Source of the DNA: Apostichopus japonicus
Lineage: Eukaryota > Echinodermata > Holothuroidea > Aspidochirotida > Stichopodidae
Length of the DNA: 64,000 nt
Assembly (NCBI RefSeq): GCF_037975245.1
Contig: NC_092562.1
Location: 4,084,001 to 4,148,000, forward strand
Direction of reading: 5' to 3'
A program made the position numbers and the translations under genes. Below, piece by piece: positions 23,684-36,356 of this stretch. Each line of letters begins with the position of its first letter. The first letter of the stretch is position 1. The notes beneath the pieces are model-generated. The model worked only from the letters and a program-made list of their open reading frames with translations. It made no database searches and was not told the DNA's origin.

Positions 23684-26167
23684 GTCTCCACTTGGTCAAT
23701 GTTTGATGATCAACCCTTCCTTTTCGTATCTAATCATCAAACTGAACTATCTGTCATCTGATGCGCTATATACGGCTGGGATATTCGTTTAATTCGTAAT
23801 TAGCATTTAATAGAAAACACTTTATTAAGTTTAGCTATAAATGCCTCATTGAATATTCTCTGAACTCTGATACCTGTTTCGATGTGTAGTTAATAGTAAC
23901 AATGTAAATGAAAGTAAATCCAGCAAATAATTATTTTCCTCATAAAGAAAAAAAAAAACCCTTGTGTGTGTTTGATAATTTCTATCTACTTTTTATGCCT
24001 TTTTCAAATTAAATGTATTTCGTAGTCTGTCGTTTATATTTGTTACACATAAGAAATTGAATATGCTGAAGGGTTGTATGACATTCAGGAAGCTTATACT
24101 CAGTAGGCCTCATTAATCCAAAGTGAGCCAAAGGTCACTTTGTGAAGAACAAACATCTTCTCAGCTTCCACCTATACAGCAAACCAAAAGATCTTGAAAT
24201 CACTTTATGAGTTGATTTGGATAATTTTACTTATGAATTTCATATCAAATTTGAAAAATTCAAACTCCGAATAATAACAAAACAATTTCTAAATTTCATT
24301 GCTATATAGTGGGAGTGACAACGTGTTGAAGATTAATAGGTTTCGTCAGTTACTGGCTCGCTAGGCTGCAAACTGGTGGTTGCAGGGTGCCAGAGTTGAT
24401 ACTTTGCAATCTCCTTGTTTTTGTGTTTATTTGTTTTTTTGAGTACGACTCTGTAAGGTTGAATGATGCAATAATTCACACGAAGTTCAAATTTAAGCAT
24501 TTAAGTTCTTCAAATAAAAACTTCAAATATTATCATGCTAGAAATTGCTAACAGTTTTATTAACGTACTTTTCGTGGTTATAACGATCTTTAGCTTTTAC
24601 AAATATTGAGGGATCAATCAATTAGTTATATGTCTTTGTGAAGAAGAATATTCTTAAGGGCGACATTTAAATTCCTTTGGAAGTTTGAGAATGAGTGACC
24701 ATTAGTTGGATTGCTAGCATTCTTTGGTGGGTCAATATTGATTACCTTTGACATATCGGCCTTCGATCTACCAAACCACAATGCTAATTTCAACTAACGC
24801 AACAGGTTCGGTAACATTTTGGTAAGTTTTGTTGTTGGGTTCTGGGTTATTGTATAAAATAGTTGCTATTATAATATATAGTAGTGTGTAGAAATGATGC
24901 CTACGAATTTCAAACTTTCAAATCTTGGCAGAGGATTAAAACGTATTTCGTGTTAAGTTGATATATGAAATTATATATAAGTTAAATATTTTAACTGTTG
25001 GCTGCATTTTCGAACAATTTTGGGACTAGAATAGTTTTAGGGTATTTGAATTCTTTAACAGCATTACATTTAAAATGAGGTGACTTTTACCATTCTTTTC
25101 AATGAATAATTCAAAGATTGAGATTTAATCAAATATGGCTTGCATTGACAAGATTAATAAGCTGTATGAAAAGATGGCAATCGTAAAAAAAAAAGAAAAA
25201 AAAGAAGTACTCTTGACAATGCTGATCGTGGTTGATTATTCCATCAACTGACAGTACTTACCTCAGGTGTTTGGTTCATCTTCGTCCTGCAGCATTATCA
25301 AGAATTGTAACCCAACAGGGAATTGAATTGATTGATCAGAATTACCCTATAATATGCTAGATTGTACAATAATGGTCACTTCTTATCACGCTTTTTCTTT
25401 TTGCTCCACCAAGACATAATAATTTTAACAAAAATATTCATATTTTGCTTGTCTACTGTATTGAGCATTCTTACAGCTGTTATTGGTTATTCAATATCAC
25501 CACAATGTTTGGTCATAACTATCTTCTTACGGCACATATTTCTTTGAAAATAAATTACTTATAACAATGCAGTTGTATCCCCTTATTGTTCCGATTACAA
25601 AAGAATGTTAAAGCAACGCAGGAAGCTTCACATGATGTTAATGCTATTACATTTTACCCATGTTATTTTTAGTTTCTCAGTACTAAATTATTTTCCATTA
25701 TCTCATAACGGTAATAAATGAACTTAAAATACTTCTGCTGTATGTTTTTTCCTCCTTTTGTTTTTTCTTTACCTCTTTTTCGATTTTGTATTTTAACGCT
25801 TACCTTACTTTACTGCCTTACTTCCAGTATTGGCTATAACATGGTTTGCAGATAATAATTTTTTTTTAAATCTCAATAGTTACTTCGTAAGAGAAGGCAG
25901 CCATCATATAGGGTTATTAAAACAATGAAAAGCGGGTATAATGAGCGAGTGAAGCGTTTAACATTCAGAGTCTTCTGGTGGTGGAAGATTTACTCTGGCA
26001 GGGGTAGACTGGGTCATAAGTTGTTATCAGTTCAGTGTGATCCAACCGACTTCAATACTAAACGGACTATTTTGCCGCCTCGAACTAAAAAAGCAGCTTT
26101 CACGACCAAGAAGAAATCGGTGGCCCAGTTTCAGCATCTAGCCAATCCCGACCCCATAGTCCCATAT

Positions 26168-27577
26168 CTACTGTACCTCTTTTCTTTGTCTAATTTTGCC
26201 CAATGTGCCTTTTCCTGACCTCCCTTTTCTTCTTTGACTTTCTGCTTCATTCGACTGGGTGAACCCTTCTTTCTTACTCCGAGCAGATCCAAGAAATATA
26301 TCAACGATTTCATCAGCTGTCCTCGACTTCTTACCACTCGCAACGCTGCTTAAACTCGGCCAACTCGACATGGTCTTACCATCTCCGTTAGATCCCCGCA
26401 TCGCATTTTGTCGATGGTCCAACACTTTCTTGTCATCATCTCGTTCCTTGGCGCCTTTCTTCACAATAACCTGCGACAGAGCAACCTCTTGATGTATCGG
26501 AGCGACAGCCGTTTTCCGATAAGAATCGGTTACTTGTAGCTCATATTGACGGAAAATCTGTTTAAAGTCATCCAACCATGGTTGGGAGTTGTAATGTTCC
26601 GGTAATTGGTGCATCTTCAAACCCACTGGTCTCGTTTTCTTTCCAGTGGATATTCCGCCCGGTACTCGATTCGCAGAGATCACCGCATAGTTCAACGGTG
26701 ATGGCTGGTATTTCACTTCTATCGTGTACTTGCTCACCGTTTCAGAAACCCAGTTGCGTTTAATCTTCTCTATCTTAATACTTCTCCTACATTTAAGCAT
26801 TGGTAGTTTTTCTTGACGCGGTTCCGTTGTTGATGATGAACATGATGACGATACCGATGAGGAAAGGCTTACCGAGCGAGTAAACCATGACCCGTCGTTT
26901 GAAGAAAGAGATGAAATTAAAACATCTGTTGGCGAATTCTGCTTTCCTTTGGAGTTCTCCAACCAAGGTTTTTCGTAAAGGCTTCTTTTCCTTTGCCTTG
27001 CCTCGACTTCCCTGTCTCTTTCAGTGGCCCACTTTTGGGCATTCCATCCGAGAATTTTATCGCAAACGGTTTCATCGGAAAGGCCGACATTGCGAAGAAC
27101 AGAACTGCATTCTTTGTGTCCTAGCCTACAAGCTTCCATTAGAGGTGTCATACCCCATTTGTTTGGGATATCCATTGACATCTTGAAATGCTTCAATCTT
27201 TGAACGATTTCGTGCGTAACGACGGCGTCGCCTGCAGATGCCGCATAGAACAGAGCAGAATTGCCGAAACGATCAGTATCATTAATGTTATAATCAACAG
27301 CATTGAGAAACAACCTAACCAATTCGAGGCGCTGGAAAATAGCTGCATACATAAGACCATTTCTCCCAGATTTATCCTTCATCCCGATCAATCCTCCATT
27401 TTGTAGAATCATTCTAGCAATTCCGACCGCCCAATCTTCCTGGCATAGAAATGTACAGGTAATGAGTGGAGTTTTCCCTTCATTGTCTCTTACATTAACA
27501 TCCATACCAGCCGAAACCAACAGACGAATATCGTGAAACTGACCTTTCCGTATTGCAACGTGTAGTTCAGACTCCAT
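26168..27577 (-). CDS. intronless ankyrin-repeat protein, ANKRD34-like layout, 469 aa
   Basis: A single uninterrupted frame starts at the ATG at 27577 (MESELHVAIRKG) and ends at 26168. The frame is open further upstream, to 27646, but that codon is TTG, so the ATG giving 469 aa is preferred. Residues 1 to about 170 contain four to five ankyrin repeats with typical phrases: NEGKTPLI, DKSGRNGLMYAA, DRFGNSALFYAA and NKWGMTPLMEACRLGH. The remainder is basic and Ser-rich (SSLSSN, SLSSSVSSSCSSSTT near 250-275) and probably disordered, with a Lys/Arg-rich C-terminus. One exon and N-terminal ankyrins followed by a long disordered tail recall vertebrate ANKRD34 genes, but I cannot confirm orthology. 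A scaffold role is inferred from the repeats only. No signal peptide or membrane segment is visible. Confidence 0.85.
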   Translation of the reverse strand: MESELHVAIRKGQFHDIRLLVSAGMDVNVRDNEGKTPLITCTFLCQEDWAVGIARMILQNGGLIGMKDKSGRNGLMYAAIFQRLELVRLFLNAVDYNINDTDRFGNSALFYAASAGDAVVTHEIVQRLKHFKMSMDIPNKWGMTPLMEACRLGHKECSSVLRNVGLSDETVCDKILGWNAQKWATERDREVEARQRKRSLYEKPWLENSKGKQNSPTDVLISSLSSNDGSWFTRSVSLSSSVSSSCSSSTTEPRQEKLPMLKCRRSIKIEKIKRNWVSETVSKYTIEVKYQPSPLNYAVISANRVPGGISTGKKTRPVGLKMHQLPEHYNSQPWLDDFKQIFRQYELQVTDSYRKTAVAPIHQEVALSQVIVKKGAKERDDDKKVLDHRQNAMRGSNGDGKTMSSWPSLSSVASGKKSRTADEIVDIFLGSARSKKEGFTQSNEAESQRRKGRSGKGTLGKIRQRKEVQ

Positions 27578-30500
27578 CTTAATCAGTAAATTAGTCAAGT
27601 GAAATTCCGTTTTAATCGAATTTGAAACAATGACAGTTTTATCCAATTTATTAGGCTAAGAGTTACTCTTGATCTGTGTTCAGGTTTTTTTTCCCCATTA
27701 GAATAGACTTTGTTCGGTAAGATTCAGTTGCGCTAAAGTAACGGTCGGGCTTGCCATCCTATAACGAAGTATTTAATCCAAAAACAAATGCCACCATATC
27801 AGCATCATATCAGTTGTCCTAACTTTGATGGAATTTTATTGTTATATGAGGACACACTGCCATTTTTCGTCGACGTTTTACAATCCCTATAAAGATACTC
27901 TTTCTGTTGTTTGGATGGATGCTTCAAACTCTGAGCCAGATACAGTCTATTCGGTTTTGTTATTCATGGTGTTCTATTTAACCACTGTGTTTGTTTCCAA
28001 GTCCCGTTGTTAGGAACGCTTACCAGGTTAGTTATATCTGTTACCGAAAAGTTTGTCAATGTTCTTAACGCACTCTCTGTCATGATAAACTGCTGGTTTA
28101 TCAACATTAATTGTTCGAACGCTCTTGTTTGCTTACCATCCAACTAAACAAACACTAAACTATCTGTAATTAAGATGGAGTTCCTCTTGGAGGGTTTGAT
28201 AGGTTTTTATTGCAACAAGAGAACACTCATAGGATCGTATTTACATTTCGGTTGAAGGATTTCACGAGGTGATGTTAAAGAAGCAACGGTAAATTGAGGA
28301 GGACTATTTTTGGCCTTGGTGAAAAAGGAGTCGGTTAATCAGGTGCGACAATTTCCGGACACGATCAACATTGAATAATTAGTATCCTTGGATGAATAAG
28401 GCGCGGATCCGGGTTGGGATTGGGGAGGCGTAGGTACGAATGCCTTCTAATAAATATTAACATGCAGGTAGAGGCTGGGTGATTGGCAAGAGTGTTCATT
28501 CTGGGGAAAGGAGGGGGGGGGGGGCTGGAGGACCCAAGCTTTAAGGGCAGTGGGGCATATGACTGATGAGGGGGAAAACCAGAAAATTACTTCAAAACTG
28601 ACTTACAATATGGATCTTCCGTGAATTTTGTATCATATATTCCCGTATATGAATACTTTTCAACAAAGGAATTTTCTGAATTGCATGTTTCTTGACTTTC
28701 GACAACATGAGCATTTATTATTTACAACAATATTACCATGTTTTATTTCGAATTCTTACTAAAGAACTCCTCGTAAATAACAACAGGTTCATCGTAATCT
28801 TAATTACAATTGAAACCGGAGCTTGTTCTCTACCAAAAGACGTTTAATAGGAAAAACAAAACTCTGGATGAGGTGCAGTGATCAGGGTTTGTCTTTCTAA
28901 AGTTGAGAGACATTGTTCCCTTGCACTTCAGGTATTTTACAGGCATTCCTATGCAAATGCGGTTGTTTGTCACACGTTCCACAATAAGTGCCAGATGTTA
29001 CCGGGTATTTTCAGCAAGCAGCAGTTTCCATGTACGTTGTATTATAACGAGATGCTACTTTCTCTTCTCCATACAATGGTAACTGAGTTGAGCAGCTTAT
29101 AGGCAATAGCCATATCATGTAAGTCTGTATCTGTAAAACTTCGCATCTCGGTACTTTTCTCCGTCTCATATATTGGTTTTGACAGGTTGCAGGTGTTTAT
29201 TAGTTTTTAATCTTTGTTCCATGTATTCTGTCTTCGTGTTGTCAGCAGTTTTCCGTCAGCGTTCATTGTGTGTAGCTTATACAGATCCTCCGTACCCCGG
29301 GTTCCTCTATATAACTATACCCATATATGCAAGTTGAAATGAGGTATGAAAACTAATCGGGCGGCTAAATTGTCATAATTTTAGCGAATTTTAGGGTTAG
29401 AATACCCACAACTATATCCGTCCATATGACTTACGATTTATTTAAGAATATTTTGAACATTGTTTGTGTTATTTTCATGATCTTAAGCGCTGTCTGAAAT
29501 GTACAGGATTTTCAAAATGAGAAATGATCCACGACCCACCAGACCCCTCCCTACCCCTCAGAATCGAAACGTTTATATAGAAGCATTATTGGTCTGTGTA
29601 TCGGTATGTGTTGTGAATGAGAAATTGGATTTTGTAGTTATAGATAATGTAGGTAAGTTTTAAAAAGAAAACCGGTAAAAAATTATAATGATAAAGGAAA
29701 GGAATCAAGCGACCCATCAAATTGTTTCGCGACCAACCTAAATGTGTTCGAGACCCATATATACTGAGTGACAACCCAAATAGTTTGAGTACCCTCAGTC
29801 TAAAATCTGATATCCGATGTTCAAACTATAGGGAAAGATGAATTTTCTTTTATTTCTCGCTGTTCAAAAGCAAAATTGATACTAACAGATCGTACATGTT
29901 CCATAATAGTCCAATTTTCATAAATTTTGACAGTTTTACACTGATGATTTCATAAAATTAGTTGTGCATTTTCATGTTGGCAACTCACATGCAACTAACT
30001 AAAGCTAAATAGCTAGAAGCAATATCTTTCTCAATACGGTATCGCTAAACCATGGATCCTTACCTCAGATATTTTTTGTTTAATCGTTAGTTTTAACACA
30101 CATTTCCAGCGTAGAAGGTAGTATATGCCAGTTGGGAACTTTACCTATATGCTGTTGCCGTCTTGGCTTTAACGAATGAAGTGTGAAAGTCAGTTTTGTG
30201 ACGTGCCACACCTTCATGTCATCTATACATTAGATCTGAGACTGACAAAAACATTTTAGTCTCTTTGAATTACCTGGAAAGGGGAAAAGGGAAATTGTTT
30301 TTCATACTTTAAATCATCACTTCGTGTAATAACCAGTGACTGTCGAGTCACTTGAAACATAAAATGTTACCAAGGCTTACTTTAGGACTAAAAGAGATTT
30401 AGTAAAATTTTCGAGAATAAATTGTAGAGATGTAGAGTAGTAATTCATGACGCTACTTTCAACAGGAACTAGGAAATGTCCATCATTCATTCATTAATTG

Positions 30501-33269
30501 CTTTCCGGAGTTTGATATTTCGAAACTTCAGACTTTGTTTAGCTTACAAGTAAACGGAAGGATGCGATCTCATTATAAGGTTCACCATGTTTCTTTTTCA
30601 ATGTATTCCCCGATATATGAGAGCGAAAATGGGTGGTATAGTATGCACGGTTTAATTTGTTTCTTTCCCAGAGGTGATTTCCAATGGAAAGTACCGTAAA
30701 TGAAAATAGGATCAGTTTGTAAAAATATTTTTTCTTCTTTTACATTCTTCTCTTTCTTCTCCTTCAGTTTTGATTATTCATTTAATAGGGTCCCTACATC
30801 GGTGGAAAGGGGGGGGGGGGTGCATGGTACCCAAAGTGTTCATATCAATGTTACCACGCAGTTGTAGTGGCGCTATCATAAAGCATAGGACAATTTCAAC
30901 AACACTGAAAGAAGTATATGGATCATGTTACAGGGAACGCAACTTTGCTGGTGCATTGATGACTCTACTTTGCCTTTCATGGCGTACTGTTGACAACGGT
31001 GATCAACGTTGGACTTTTTGTCTATTACTAGTTTTAACAGTGTGGGTGTTACGTGATATTAGTGCGTAGCAAATACTGGTCCGTTGAAACCACTGTAAGA
31101 AGTAAATATTATGATCAACAACTCTTTGAATTCAGTGAAAAAGCGTGAAGCCTATGTGATAGTGTCTAAATATTATATACAAAAGAGTAAGATACTAACA
31201 ACCAAATCGAAAGTTGTCATGTACCCTACGACTTTAACTTGGAAGGCAGTCCTACTTAATTACGTTGTTATCAATTAATAGGCTCTGGTACATCATCTAG
31301 CGTCAACTCATTAGTCGATTACTGATGATAGGCCTATGGGTCAATATTTGGTACTGATATTAGACGCGCGTGCATCTAAAAGACACGACAGCCTCAGTTT
31401 AAAGCCGATCGAACAACAGCTGAATACGACCCGACCGAACTCCACTGCATGCCGTGGTGATCTAGTTTTCGATAGTCTTCCAAATTCATAATCGTGCAAC
31501 TGATCCCCAACACACTGAACAACTGATGTGCGCATACTGAACAACTGCAGTACATGTTCTCCGAATGAAAGGTACTCGCAGTTTAGCTTACGTGAAACAT
31601 GACTTCTCTGTTGTACTGTTCTTAAAATCTGGGCAATTGTATCGTAGACCATCGCACATTGCTGGCTGTAGGTCTTGAAAACTTGACATGTTGAGTTTTA
31701 CCAGACTGTAGCAGACGCCACTTAAACTGGTGAATTCTTGATTAAAGTCATAGTTTTAACCCACACTGCCCGCTATCCATGATTTTGACACGTCGCCGTG
31801 GCTGAGATGAGTCGGGCAGTGTGAGGCTGCCGTATTTAAGAGCTTTTCTTGTGTGTATATTTTGTTATACCCAATTGTAGCAGACGCCACTTAAACTGGT
31901 GAATTCTTGATTAAAGTCATAGTTTTAACCCACACTGCCCGCTATCCATGATTTTGACACGTCGCCGTGATTGAGATGAGTCGGGCAGTGTGAGGCTGCC
32001 GTATTTAAGAGCTTTTCTTGTGTGTATATTTTGTTTGTACTTTACCGTAATTTATTCAAAATGATCCAATTAACACTTGAACCAATGACTTAGACCAAAA
32101 TCAGCAATTGATCACACTCAGATAACCTGCTACAGATTAATAATGATTACATTCGGTTATGAACATTTTGTCGCAGAGACTCTTATTTCATATAAGTATT
32201 AATCACTCGTATATATAAAAAAAATTATAATAATAAACTTTCCAAAAAATCTGTTAAATTTAAAACACTAAATTCATTTAGTTCTTTAAAAAAAAGCAAA
32301 CATTCCAATAGTCAAGCTACCGGCAAAGATCTACGTTGATTTTGAATTTTTAGTACAAAATTACATTGAAAACGTAGTACAACCAACATAAAGGTTTCTC
32401 AAATACTGCGAGATTTGTCATGGTCTCAAATGCGCATGCGCACATCTAAAGCATAAAATCCATGTCGCTCAACAGGAATCGAGTGAGGGTTGTGTAAAAT
32501 TATTGTTTATCTATATCTGTGGTATATTTGGATCTTTAGTAGCCTATATCAAAATCAACTTAAATGCGAATGCGTTATGTTGAAGAACTTGAATATTTTA
32601 TTACGCCTGTATTCAACTGTTGTGTAACTTGGCAATCAGTTATACCTAAGTATCAAAATGACGTTTATTTCAAATATTACTTCTGAGCTGAAATATTTAC
32701 GAGTGAAAAATTCAAGGGGAAAAGGTAAACCTGTTTTTCGTTTGAAAGAGGAAATAGTTTTATGACGAAAGCAAAATTGAAACCCTGCTTGGATATTTAA
32801 CCTATATATATATGCTCTCTATATAACTCTATATGTATCATATCTCTAAGGAAAGGGATGATGTTACATGTCTATTTACTAACAACTTACTATATCGAAT
32901 ATCAGTAAAGAATAAAAGCAAAAATGAAACTTTAGAAGTCGCGTGATGCATTCTAAAGCTTATTTAGACTATATAGTTGGTCTACAATTATATTTTAATG
33001 TAAGGATGTGGTAATATTGAATTGAAGTATTGTGTAATGCTGGAATGAAGTGTACACCAGTAACCCTAGTTGCATCAGCCATACTTACGGCGTCCTGGAC
33101 CCAATAGCTATAGGGAGTGGTCTAATGTCCAATCGACTGTTTTTTAAAAACACCTATACTGAACGTTTTATCCCGACTGGTGATGAAAATGGGGCAGTGC
33201 CGCCCTCCACGGCTTGCGCATACGACTGAAAATGACGTAACACTTATAATCATATCCAAAAGTATCCGC
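27578..33269. other. intergenic DNA between the ankyrin gene and the GPCR cluster
   Basis: No coding exon is recognised in 5.7 kb. The stretch holds two long G runs (about 28506-28522 and 30809-30820) and the duplicated 169-bp unit at 31.7-32.0 kb. Regulatory sequence for the minus-strand ankyrin gene would lie just above 27577, but no core promoter element is evident. Confidence 0.5.
31707..32034. repeat. two tandem copies of a 169-bp unit with a conserved 11-bp stem
   Basis: Copies start at TGTAGCAGACGCC (31707 and 31876) and are nearly identical, differing for example at CGTGGCTGAG versus CGTGATTGAG. Each contains CACACTGCCCG and, about 40 bases on, its exact complement CGGGCAGTGTG, followed by a TATTTAAG box. 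The unit is not a known RNA gene to me. It could be a duplicated regulatory module, a satellite fragment or a structured RNA gene. Confidence 0.85.
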
Positions 33270-36200
33270 TTATTGGTTCTTACAGCATATTTTGCGATAC
33301 AGCCACAAGCAATTTTCTCTGATCGCATTTCGAATTCTTGGATTTAGTAGGGAGTATATCACAGGATCCAACGCTGAGTTTGAATATCCTAACCACATAG
33401 AGAATACACCGATAGCGTGGGCGTAGTCCGTACCTTCTACAATCACGTGGACGAAATAATATGGCGCCCAACAAACCGTGGTAGTCAGGATAAGCAACCC
33501 TCCTGTAAGCAAAACAAAACCCACAAGTGCAAACATATAAACATAATTTTACAGTGATTAATATATAGGAACAACAGTAAATGGTACAGGCCTATATGAA
33601 ATTATGACATTGAAAGAAATAGACATATTTCATATTTTAACTGGATTCCATCAACTCAGATTGATGGTAAACAAATTCCGAAAATTGTAAAAAAATAATT
33701 TTCTTTAAACAAAATAAGAAAAAGCAATCTTAAATGTATTCTATTGGTAAATGATTAAAAGACACAGCCTGTATACCGAATGGCTTAACCGAGGATGCAG
33801 ACTCGTCGCTTCTGGATACTCTACGCGTCATTATAGTTTGTATGCAGTATATACACAGCATTAAAGAACAATACAAGATTTTGGACTTGCGAATGACGTG
33901 GATACGACGCATCTTTATTCCTGAGAAAGATACTTGTTGTTTATTCACAGTGAGTTTGTTGAAAAATGCAACCCAATGGCATATAACATGCTAGTCGATC
34001 GATGAATGAAGTCATTGCCCGGGCCTAGTTTGGCTGATAAGTGCGATCATTTGGTTTAAATGACGGGAATCATCACTTGGGGCCCATGGACATTTGATGG
34101 GGACGGGGAGGGGGGCTGGAGAAGGATATCCTGGATTGAATTTACATTCACTTTTGTTTAATGGTAACCACATAGAACAAAGGAATACCATGAAAATACT
34201 GCAGCCAAACGTGTCACACTTTCAATTGATTTCACATTTATATATGATGTTTGTCGGAATTTGCACTATAGATAACAATTTTGCACTATGAGAATTAACA
34301 ATTGATACAGCTATAATTAACGAAAAATTTAATAAAAATATAGGAAAAAATGTCAATAACATGATTAAAAAATCAAAGTAATCATCATAATAAGTCTCAA
34401 AATAATATTTTCAAAACATGAGAATGAATTTGTAACTACTACAAAGAAAACAAAAATCATCATCAACATTCGGTCAACTTTACCTGTCAATGCAACTCGT
34501 TTGTCCGTGCCCAATTTAGTATTCGTCATACTTCGTCCATGGTTTGTTAAAGAACGGTTGCCGCCATCAACCGTCTTATGCCTATCAATATCTGCAGTTT
34601 CTTCAGCATTGCGGTATAATGTATTTCCCTCAACAACTTTACAGTTCATCGCGATATCCAGACTGGAAATCACGTGGTCGTCTCCCACCGTTTCTGCGAT
34701 GTTACCAATGTTGTCGGATGGACAGTTATCATGTCTTACATCCGCTCTGTCATCTGCGTCGCGTCGGGAGAAGGTGGTTGTCGCGGTTACTATCTTCTTC
34801 GACGATATGTCGTCCACTTGATTGTACTCATTGATGTGAGCATTTGCATCGTCCATACCGGAATCCGCACCATTCATTTGGTCATGGACAGACACTGCAA
34901 TGTGAACCAGTGCGTCATCTCCCCTTTCACTATCTGGACATTGGTTAACTGACCTTGCTCGATTATTTTCGGTTTCTACTTCTAATGTTGGAGTCAGGAT
35001 ACCGCAGTTATTTCCACCTTGCACACGCTTCGGTTCCATACATTTTGTATGCTTAAACTGTTTCACCTGGCCTTCCCTTTTTCTTATTTCTCGAATAATT
35101 AAGATATAACTTACTACCATAACCGGCACCGTGACACCGTACAACAGTACAACACATACAATGTTGAAAATATCGGAACCCTTCCAATCGGGCGAACAGT
35201 GATGTGTATCAAAATTGTACTTGCCCACCGCAGAAAAGTTTGCGTATGTGGTAGGGCCAGCTATCATGGCAGAATACACCCATGAGCAGGTGATCATTAT
35301 GACAGCATGCACCCTTCGAATTCTTATTTTATGTGCGAAGACTATTCCAATACATCGGTTCACAGCAATGAGTGTTACACCGGAAAAGTTCCCGTACAGA
35401 GCGAACAAGGCCATGAAACAATTGAACTAGATTCAGGGAGAAGAAAAAGAGGAAAGCATGAAATTCCATAACCCAATACAAATATAAATGGCACCAAACT
35501 TGATACACGGGAAAAAAGGCAACGTTGGCCACTGTTTTTCTTGCTCTCTGTAAAGTTTAAAACAATTACAAGTAATTTGTATGTGTTTATAGAGGAATGG
35601 ATAAACTTGGCATAATGCCGGATACAATACGGTTTGAAAATATGTAATGGGTATCTAAAAGAACTAAGAATTTAAGAAACCACGAACTTGGCTAGTGATG
35701 TGTACTATTACCTATTACCTTTAAGAAGAGAAGTTCACTCAACTTGCACTGCTGCAAAATTGAGAAGTTACTTTAGAGAGTGTCCTCACTCACCCCCTTC
35801 CTTTCCTACCCTTTCCAACCACAATTCCCTGAATCTGCGCTCCTAGTTTAGTCGAAGTCTGTCTTTGTTTAAGGGTAAAGAATCTAAAGAGGAACCTTCT
35901 TGGACACGGTATGAATGTGAATTTTTCTCTCTGAAGTCAAGAACGTAAAACGCCACATTAGTTCAATGAATTTCATTTTGATACTACTAGTTGACGCACA
36001 ATTCATTACTGTATATTCAGTGTCCCAAAAAATGAAAGTATTTGTCTGTACATGTTGTTATAACTTACCCTACAGAAACCACCGTAGCTCAGCAAATATC
36101 CTTCATGGAATAAATCCGCTAGGCTAAACGACATACTGAAGAAGCATACAACCAGGTCCATAATGCACAAGTTAACCACAAATGCATTGTGCAGATTTTG

Positions 36201-36356
36201 ACGTAGGCTCCGAACACGTAATATGGTTAATATAGTAGTAAAGTTACCAATCAGCGCAAGGGCCATAATCAGGATCAATGAAAGTGCCTCAAAGAAAGCA
36301 GCAACTGCACTGCCTCTGTGTTGAGGATCTGTACCACTTTCATATGCCGAAGACAT
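33270..36356 (-). CDS. rhodopsin-family GPCR A, 3 exons, 487 aa, long ICL3
   Basis: Minus-strand exons: 36356-36069, 35426-34484 and 33502-33270 (phases 0 and 1). The ATG is at 36356. TM1 is about 19-45 (LIGN). TM2 has NLCIMDL with Asp2.50. Exon 1 ends just after the ECL1 Cys (GGFC). TM3 ends in NRC (119-121) instead of DRY. ECL2 contains HCSPDW. TM5 ends near 208. An unusually long, polar ICL3 of about 200 residues follows. TM6 has VCWAPY and TM7 has SALDPVIY in place of NPxxY. TM3 has no Asp3.32 and TM7 has no opsin Lys, so it is neither aminergic nor an opsin. It shares both intron positions with receptors B and C but is clearly the most diverged of the three. Its ligand is unknown. Similarity in style to melatonin/moody-type receptors (NR motif) is weak. 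Confidence 0.88.

Larger units (their letters stand above)
19912..26167. other. SKP2 3' flank and intergenic DNA
   Basis: No coding exon is recognised in 6.2 kb. The SKP2 3' UTR lies at the left; its end is not determined (one AATAAA-type signal is near 21588). The stretch contains a minisatellite (20.1-20.5 kb), an AGGTCA-rich repeat (22.06-22.7 kb) and an inverted-repeat element (23.17-23.68 kb). From 23.7 to 26.1 kb I see only AT-rich sequence without structure. Confidence 0.5.

Noticed and set aside
27578-27646. Longer N-terminus for the ankyrin protein
   Set aside because: The upstream in-frame codon that would start it is TTG, not ATG. The ATG at 27577 directly precedes the first ankyrin repeat.
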